Assembly (NCBI GenBank): GCA_012862575.1
Contig: BLSF01000009.1
Coordinates: 558,001 to 622,000, forward strand
From: Parietichytrium sp. I65-24A
Lineage: Eukaryota > Sar > Bigyra > Thraustochytrida > Thraustochytriidae
Direction of reading: 5' to 3'
Length of the DNA: 64,000 nt
Shown: positions 58,727 through 64,000 of the stretch, one piece after another
How positions within the stretch are numbered: position 1 is the stretch's first letter
Layout of the letters: every line of letters starts with the position of its first letter
Translations under genes and position numbers: made by a program
Notes under the pieces: model-generated
What the model was told of the DNA's origin: nothing
Seen by the model: the letters and a program-made list of their open reading frames with translations, nothing else
Database searches by the model: none

Positions 58727-59779
58727 CTAGTCGTTGTGGGGAGGCGAGGTTTTGGGGGTGATGTTGGGCGCTAACAGAACAGGCGAAGTTAGAAGCGCCG
58801 GAGTGTCGTTGGACACCACGGGCGAGGACATTCCGTTTGAAGATGAAAATAGCAGTACGTTTTGCGATATCGTCATGGCCTGGTCACTCGTGGCGTGGGC
58901 AGACTCGACTCGCGGAACATCCATGAGCTCTGGGGATATGTCGTTCAAAAGCTGAAAGAGAATGTTCCGCATCTCAGACTCCGCAATTCTATCGAGGCGA
59001 TGGGGGCGCCGCGCTGATGTGCTGAGCGAAATTTCTTTGCTATCGCTCCCACGGCTGCCAGCAGAGTTCGAGGCGGCCGTGACCTCGTTGCGAGCAGGGT
59101 CGAGGGCCTCCGTAGCCTTATTGATTGACACCGACGTGACGTGATCGAAAATTTTCTGTTGGGTGCCTTTCCCGCCAAAGTGCCCAGTCAAGTACAAGGA
59201 TGATAGGTCCCGCAAAACATGCCAAAGGTGCGTGCAACACTTTGAGATTCTCGACATGAGGACATCATACACATGCGGGGCGGGGAATATCCGGTTATCC
59301 AATATGTAATACGCGGCAAGCTTGCGAACCACCGTACGCGAACACCGCAACTGTTTTAACACGATCAACAGATTCTTGAACTGGGTCTCAAACACCTTGT
59401 ATTCGATTCCTCGCGAAGCTCGCCCATCGTCTTGACCCTGGGAACTCTGCAAATCATAATAAGGAGATCGCGAAAAGTAGTCTACTGCATTGCGGGACGA
59501 AACCGCACCGTGCGTTTTGAGCCAAACCTCATCGCAGAAAGAGCTCGGAAGCGTCGCAATCCCTTTCCTTATTCTGTTCAAGTCACCGGCGACTGTGATC
59601 CGCTTCTGCGACGGCCCTGCCGTAGATGACGTCGAGATGCTTGACAGCGGCCGCTTCCGTGCCTTTCCAGTCTCAGTAGCTGGTGCGTTCAAGCTTGTCG
59701 CCACCACCGGAGCAAAAGCGGTCGACTTTTCGGCGGGTAATTCCGCCGGTGGCTCTTCCCGGCTTTCAGCTTCGGACAT
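58727..59779 (-). CDS. MED6: Mediator complex subunit 6
   Basis: A 350-residue subunit of the Mediator head module that links activators to RNA polymerase II. The first ATG is at 59779 (MSEAESREEPPAELP); the frame is open upstream only from a TTG. The MED6 core covers ~83-190: EVWLKTHGAVSSRNAVDYFSR with SPYYD (the family has nvldYFs.SpFYd), then GIEYKVFE, LIVLKQLRCSRTVVRKLAAYYILD and FPAPHVYDVL, the equivalent of the PLAdYYIi..vyqAPdl stretch. The ~80-residue N-terminal part and the Ser/Pro-rich C-terminal third are low complexity and probably disordered, giving a longer protein than human MED6 (~246 aa). Confidence 0.9.
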   Translation of the reverse strand: MSEAESREEPPAELPAEKSTAFAPVVATSLNAPATETGKARKRPLSSISTSSTAGPSQKRITVAGDLNRIRKGIATLPSSFCDEVWLKTHGAVSSRNAVDYFSRSPYYDLQSSQGQDDGRASRGIEYKVFETQFKNLLIVLKQLRCSRTVVRKLAAYYILDNRIFPAPHVYDVLMSRISKCCTHLWHVLRDLSSLYLTGHFGGKGTQQKIFDHVTSVSINKATEALDPARNEVTAASNSAGSRGSDSKEISLSTSARRPHRLDRIAESEMRNILFQLLNDISPELMDVPRVESAHATSDQAMTISQNVLLFSSSNGMSSPVVSNDTPALLTSPVLLAPNITPKTSPPHND

Positions 59780-60958
59780 TCCGTACTCCTCCCTTCCAAA
59801 TTCTGTAATACAATATCCGACCAAAGCTCACCAAGGTCACCTCAAACCGTCAACTTGCAACACCGAGCTCTTCTTGACCAGCGTCGAACGACACAAATGC
59901 ACCAACCAGCTCCACGCCACGCCCACCAAGCTCCAACTGACGCTCCAACTTTTCGCGAATGAACAATGTCTTTGACCACTCGCAATCAAATCGTCCAGCA
60001 CCCCTCACAATCCACAGTCAAGCTCCCGAGCTTTGTTCTTTCTTTATTTGTTCTTTGTTTCTCTCTCTCTCTCTCGCTTATAACTCTCCTCAGTTCCGCG
60101 CACTCAGTCGCAAACTTTGAAACATGCAACTTGAAGCCCTTCTTCCTCACAGCGAGTACTCACAGTCAGTCCCAAAATGCTTCAATATTGACTGAAATAA
60201 GCTTGACCACCTGCTCGCCTTCTCTCGCCGAATAAGCTCACTGACACCCACAGGCTGCTGCGATGTACAAGCGCGTACGTGAAAATCCGTCCCAACGCCG
60301 TGGGACTCTGTCCGCGCGTACGCTCTCGGTGTCGGGGGATAGCGCCGGTGTAATGGGTATTAGAGCGTCGTTATGGTTGCGGATGGGTAGAGGGATCTCG
60401 GAAAGAACAGGCGATGAAGTCTCGGCGCGGATCGCGAGGGGAGATGGACGAGGTTCATCCACAGACATCTGGCCGGGGTCGTTGGAAGTTTCAAAGTTAG
60501 TTTGGAAACAATCGGAGCGACTTGGCGAGTTGAAAATTGTTGTCAGGGATTGAATAGAATGAATGGCGTGTCTCTTGCGAAAGCAGTTCGACCGACACGT
60601 GAATGAATAAAGACATCAACGAATTTAATGGATTAATGAAATACTAAAATAATGAATGAATGAATGAAAATGATAGATTGATAGATCATCGTCTGCAAGT
60701 TGCTCCGGAATCGTTCGTAGAAATCGTTCGTAAAACTGAACTGATCTTTTAGTTGCTGTTAGATCAATCGATCAAGACTCCACCGATCTCCACCGTATCT
60801 TGTGACTATGAAGCTAAAGTGAAAAGTGAAAAGTTAAAAGTGAAAAGTGAAAGCGAAAGCAAGCGTCAGTCGGCCCTCTTGGTGAATTGCAACGTGCGTC
60901 TCTCTGGCGCGCACAAGAAAGGCTGCGCTGACGGAACTCGGACTGAAATTTCTGCACA
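59780..60958. other. 1.2-kb divergent spacer
   Basis: Lies between MED6 and the beta-helix gene. It contains a (TC)n stretch near 60059-60076, AATGAATG words near 60650-60670 and the GTACTCACAGTCAGT word at 60156-60170. Small frames at 60263-60553 (plus) and 60238-60468 (minus) overlap each other and were not accepted. Confidence 0.45.
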
Positions 60959-63717
60959 ATGGGTGGGTTCACACGGAAGTCGCTGGTGTCGGTCGCTCTC
61001 GCAGTGACTGGCCTACTGGCATTTGCTTGCAGTCCAGGGAGCGGGCGACTGGGAGAAGCGAGCTTGAAAGAGTTTGATTGCGAGATTAGAAAGCTGGTGG
61101 TGGAGTATGCGTACAAGATTCAGCCATTTCGGCCGCGCAAGGCGTTCGAGGAGTTGGTGAATACATTGAACCTAAAAGGTGGGGCGCCAGGAGGTGAGGC
61201 TCTCTGCTTCGACGCAAAGGTGCCGGAAAATGTGATGGACAAGTTTACGCCGAATTTTGCAATCCCAGATGGCCAAACGTCGTTTTTCGTCGACAGCAGT
61301 GAAAAGGGTGACGATGAGAAGAATAACGGGACGCTTGATAGCCCTTTCCGCTCTGCTATTCGAGCATTAGAGGCAATTCGAAGTCAGCGCGCCAGAGCAA
61401 AACAGGCGCAGGGGGGCATGTACGGGATTGTCTTTCGCAAGGGGCTGCACCGACTTGATCGTACGCTTGAGCTCAGCGCAACCGACTCAAACATTACCTT
61501 CCAGAACTACAAGGGCGAGGAGGTGTGGCTCTCCGGGGCAAAGCTTGTCACGGACGGCACCTCCGGAAGCCACCAGTGGCAAAAGCATCCATCGAAGCCA
61601 AATGTGTGGATGATCGATCTCAGTGGAACCAATGTGGTCGAAGCTTCCGGCCTTCGCATTAACGGCAAACGAGCGGTGCGAGCTCGGTACCCAAATGGTT
61701 GCACGTCTGATGCGCCACTTCCTTCCGGATACAAGTGCGCTGGGTACGCACCGCAAGGTGGTGTTGTGCTCCCAGCGGATGGCTACGGAACAAATTTACA
61801 GTCCGAGTGGATTCAGCCTGTGGCTCCAACAAACAACCAGCCCAACTGGTTCCAGTACGACTCTTCCAAGGCGCCTACCCGTAAAACGGGTTTATCATAC
61901 ACGAATTATCAGCTCGGTGTGGGAGGCTCTTGCAGGGAATACTCTCCACCTGCTGGATACTGGTGTGGCAACAAATGCTTTGGAGGCGCACCTGCACCTC
62001 CAGGCTGCATCGTCCGCTTTCCAGTTGGCGTAGCGATAGACAAACTTCCAAACACCCCATACAAGAACCCTGGGACCGCCGTAGTGCACTCCTGGAGACC
62101 TGGTCACTGGGCAACGTGGATGTTCGCGGCAGACAAGGATAAAAGTAATGCCACGCACCTCATCTTTGAGAAAGGAGGTTTTCAAGGTGGACGTGGCGAG
62201 AATGTTGGGGAGGCATTTTATGTTGAGAATGTTGAGGAGGAACTTGACGCAGAGAACGAGTTTTTCTTTGATGAATCCAAGCAGATCTTGATGTACTTTT
62301 CGCGCTCGTCCACTCCTCCAGAAGGCGTTGTCGAGATTCCCACGCTCAAGACTGTCATCAGGGCAGCGGGAACCATAGAGCACCCTGTACAGAATATCCA
62401 CATCCTGGGAATCAACATTCGTGACACGAGGCTCACGTACTTTGACGAGCACCAGATGCCGAGCGGTGGAGACTGGACCATTACTTTGAAGGCAGCTGTC
62501 GAGTTTCGCGGTGTCCAAGGTGCAAGTCTGAACAGCTGTACCATGGAAGAGTTGGACGGAAACGCGATGCTCGTGAAAGGTTTTGCACGGAATGTAATCA
62601 TTCAGAACAATGATTTTCATTACATCGGCGGGAACATCATTGCGTTGCTCGGGGAGACTTTTGCGCCAGAGCTTCCAAAGGATTGGGGGATGGTAAGTCG
62701 GCTGTATTAATTTGGGTGAGGTTTGAATGTTCAACTAAAGGGAACGAAACCTGTTGTGTGATATGTGCATGGGGAAAATTATCTATTCACTCTCTTTAGG
62801 GATGGGATGGATCCGCCGGAACTCAGCCTCGCGGCACAATTGTGCGAAACAACTTTGCGTACCGCTGCGGTATGTTCGAGAAACAGTCAGCGTTCTTTTT
62901 TCAGGCGAAATCTATGCAGACCGTCCTCTTAAACAATATCTTCTTCCATGGGCCGCGCGCCGGAGTCAACTTCAACGACGGTTTCGGCGGAGGAAACGTG
63001 ATGGATGGCAACCTCCTCTTCTCAACTGTGATGGAGACCGGCGACCACGGTCCATTCAACTCTTGGGATCGTCAGCCTTATGCGCATGCAAAAAATGACA
63101 AGGGAGAGTACATCATGGAGAAGGAGATGGACGAGTTGAAGAACAACTTGTTTATGGCCAACTACTACTCGCAAGAGGCTGTGGACAATGATGATGGAAG
63201 CGCGTTCTTCAACACGCACCACAATGTTTTGGTCTACGGGGAGTCTTCGCTCAAGAGTGACTTTGACGGGCACACCAACTACCAACACCACAACCTCATT
63301 GCGTTCATGCAAAAACGAATCATCGACACCATTGACAAGCACAGAGACGTAGAGGTGGACAAATCGTACAACAACACCATCATTTTCAGAGACAACAACC
63401 CGGAGTACACTCACTTTGACTGCAATTGCAAACCAGGAGACAAAACGAACGCATGCCCAGTGCTAGAATTTAACAAGATCTACACCCCGGATGGAAAGCT
63501 TCGCGACGTTTGCGATAAGCCATTTGCCTCTCTTGTGGGTGAGGATGGGCTCTTCAAGGGCTCTACTCTCGGAACTTGGCCACCGGTATCGGAAATCATG
63601 AAGCTTGCTCGTGAACTTTTAGGGTTGAATGATGAAGCAGATTCCACAACGGACTCTTCAACCTTGCGGGAAGAGCTTATTTTTGGCCAGGGAAACAAAG
63701 TGGGGCTTGACCAATGA
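60959..63717 (+). CDS. secreted right-handed beta-helix-like protein (two exons)
   Basis: Exons 60959-62692 and 62800-63717 join at a codon boundary to 883 residues; the intron is 107 nt (GTAAGT...TTTAG). Residues 1-24 are a signal peptide or anchor (MGGFTRKSLVSVALAVTGLL, then AFAC), followed by a free Cys. The N-terminal domain leads into FFVDSSEKGDDEKNNGTLDSP, the calcium-type turn commonly opening secreted parallel beta-helix proteins (GxDxxxGT..SPF). A Cys-rich insert follows (AGYWCGNKCFGGAPAPPGC). Beta-helix rungs are clear around 470-600 (NIHILGINIRDT, FRGVQGASLNSCTMEELDG, NVIIQNNDFHYIGGNIIAL) and continue in exon 2 (RGTIVRNNFAYRCG). The fold is shared by polysaccharide lyases, epimerases and adhesins. 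No catalytic residues can be assigned, so a cell-wall carbohydrate role is inference. Confidence 0.8.
62693..62799 (+). other. intron of the beta-helix gene
   Basis: 107 nt, GTAAGT...CTTTAG. It contains in-frame stops; removing it joins KDWGM to GWDGSAGTQPRGTIVRNN. Confidence 0.88.
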
Positions 63718-64000
63718 ATACCTATTTGTTTTTTGCACATCATTGTTCACAAAGCCCATAAGAAAAAACATCTTGCTTTTTTGGAAAGAACGGAACAGAG
63801 AATCAATCAGCGCAAGAGGAAGGCAAGCAAGCTGAGATGCCTGCACATATCATTTGCTGGCGAGGAAAGAGAAGACCCAAGTGCAGGGAGGTCAAATGGA
63901 CCGAGAATAGAAATAGTTTCATGTGCAGGTAATATTCATCATAGAATCTCTCGGTTTGACAGCGTCAATTCCAAGGTACGTTACGTCAGCTTCTCCCAAG
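63718..64000. other. 3' flank to window edge
   Basis: Only short open frames. No gene or RNA is supported in the last 283 bases. Confidence 0.5.

Noticed and set aside
61895-62734. 279-codon minus-strand frame in the beta-helix gene
   Set aside because: Shadow of the coding strand.

Overview
The window is nuclear DNA of a eukaryote with few introns. It holds 21 protein genes that I can support and one tRNA gene. Most genes are single long reading frames. Only four show introns, all GT-AG and mostly 68-107 nt, including one placed directly after a start codon. The gene set includes a CMP-KDO synthetase, a PILS/auxin-efflux-type carrier, a formin with a PTEN-like head, an ABC1K kinase and a GDP-mannose-type transporter. 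This points to an alga or alga-related protist. An intron-poor red alga of the Porphyridium type fits best, but that is inference. The DNA-PKcs and CEP135-like genes are unexpected for most plants, and a thraustochytrid-like protist is the main alternative.

Layout. 1-12.7 kb: a giant DNA-PKcs gene, cut at its 5' side by the window edge, tail-to-tail with an RraA-like gene. 14-17.6 kb: a PH-domain protein facing a coiled-coil protein. 18.3 kb: tRNA-Thr(CGU). 18.9-23.1 kb: a CEP135/Bld10-like coiled-coil protein. 23.8-27.4 kb: a small Cys-rich secreted protein facing a PTEN-like formin. 29.5-35.4 kb: an aminopeptidase P, an orphan gene ending in PPxY, and an ER-type DnaJ. 36.9-41.6 kb: an ARF-like GTPase carried on a multi-pass membrane domain, and ADF/cofilin. 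41.8-46.6 kb: a PILS-type carrier, CMP-KDO synthetase and a GDP-mannose-type transporter. 48.8-55.7 kb: a charged coiled-coil protein, a seven-helix membrane protein with a Cys-rich head, a small protein with a PARP-finger-like Cys/His pattern, and an ABC1K kinase. 55.8-59.8 kb: a TMTC-type membrane protein and Mediator MED6. 61-63.7 kb: a secreted protein of probable beta-helix fold with one intron.

There is no operon-like clustering by function. Neighbours are often convergent with short (90-260 bp) 3' spacers, while the other spacers run 0.4-2.5 kb. Those long spacers carry simple repeats and clusters of GTAC-containing words. Loose functional themes are cytoskeleton (formin, ADF, CEP135-like), sugar-nucleotide and glycan work (KDO synthetase, GDP-mannose-type transporter, TMTC-like protein, beta-helix protein), and ER/membrane quality control (DnaJ, membrane ARF-like GTPase). 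Start codons were set at the first plausible ATG. Several frames stay open upstream of that ATG without a stop.
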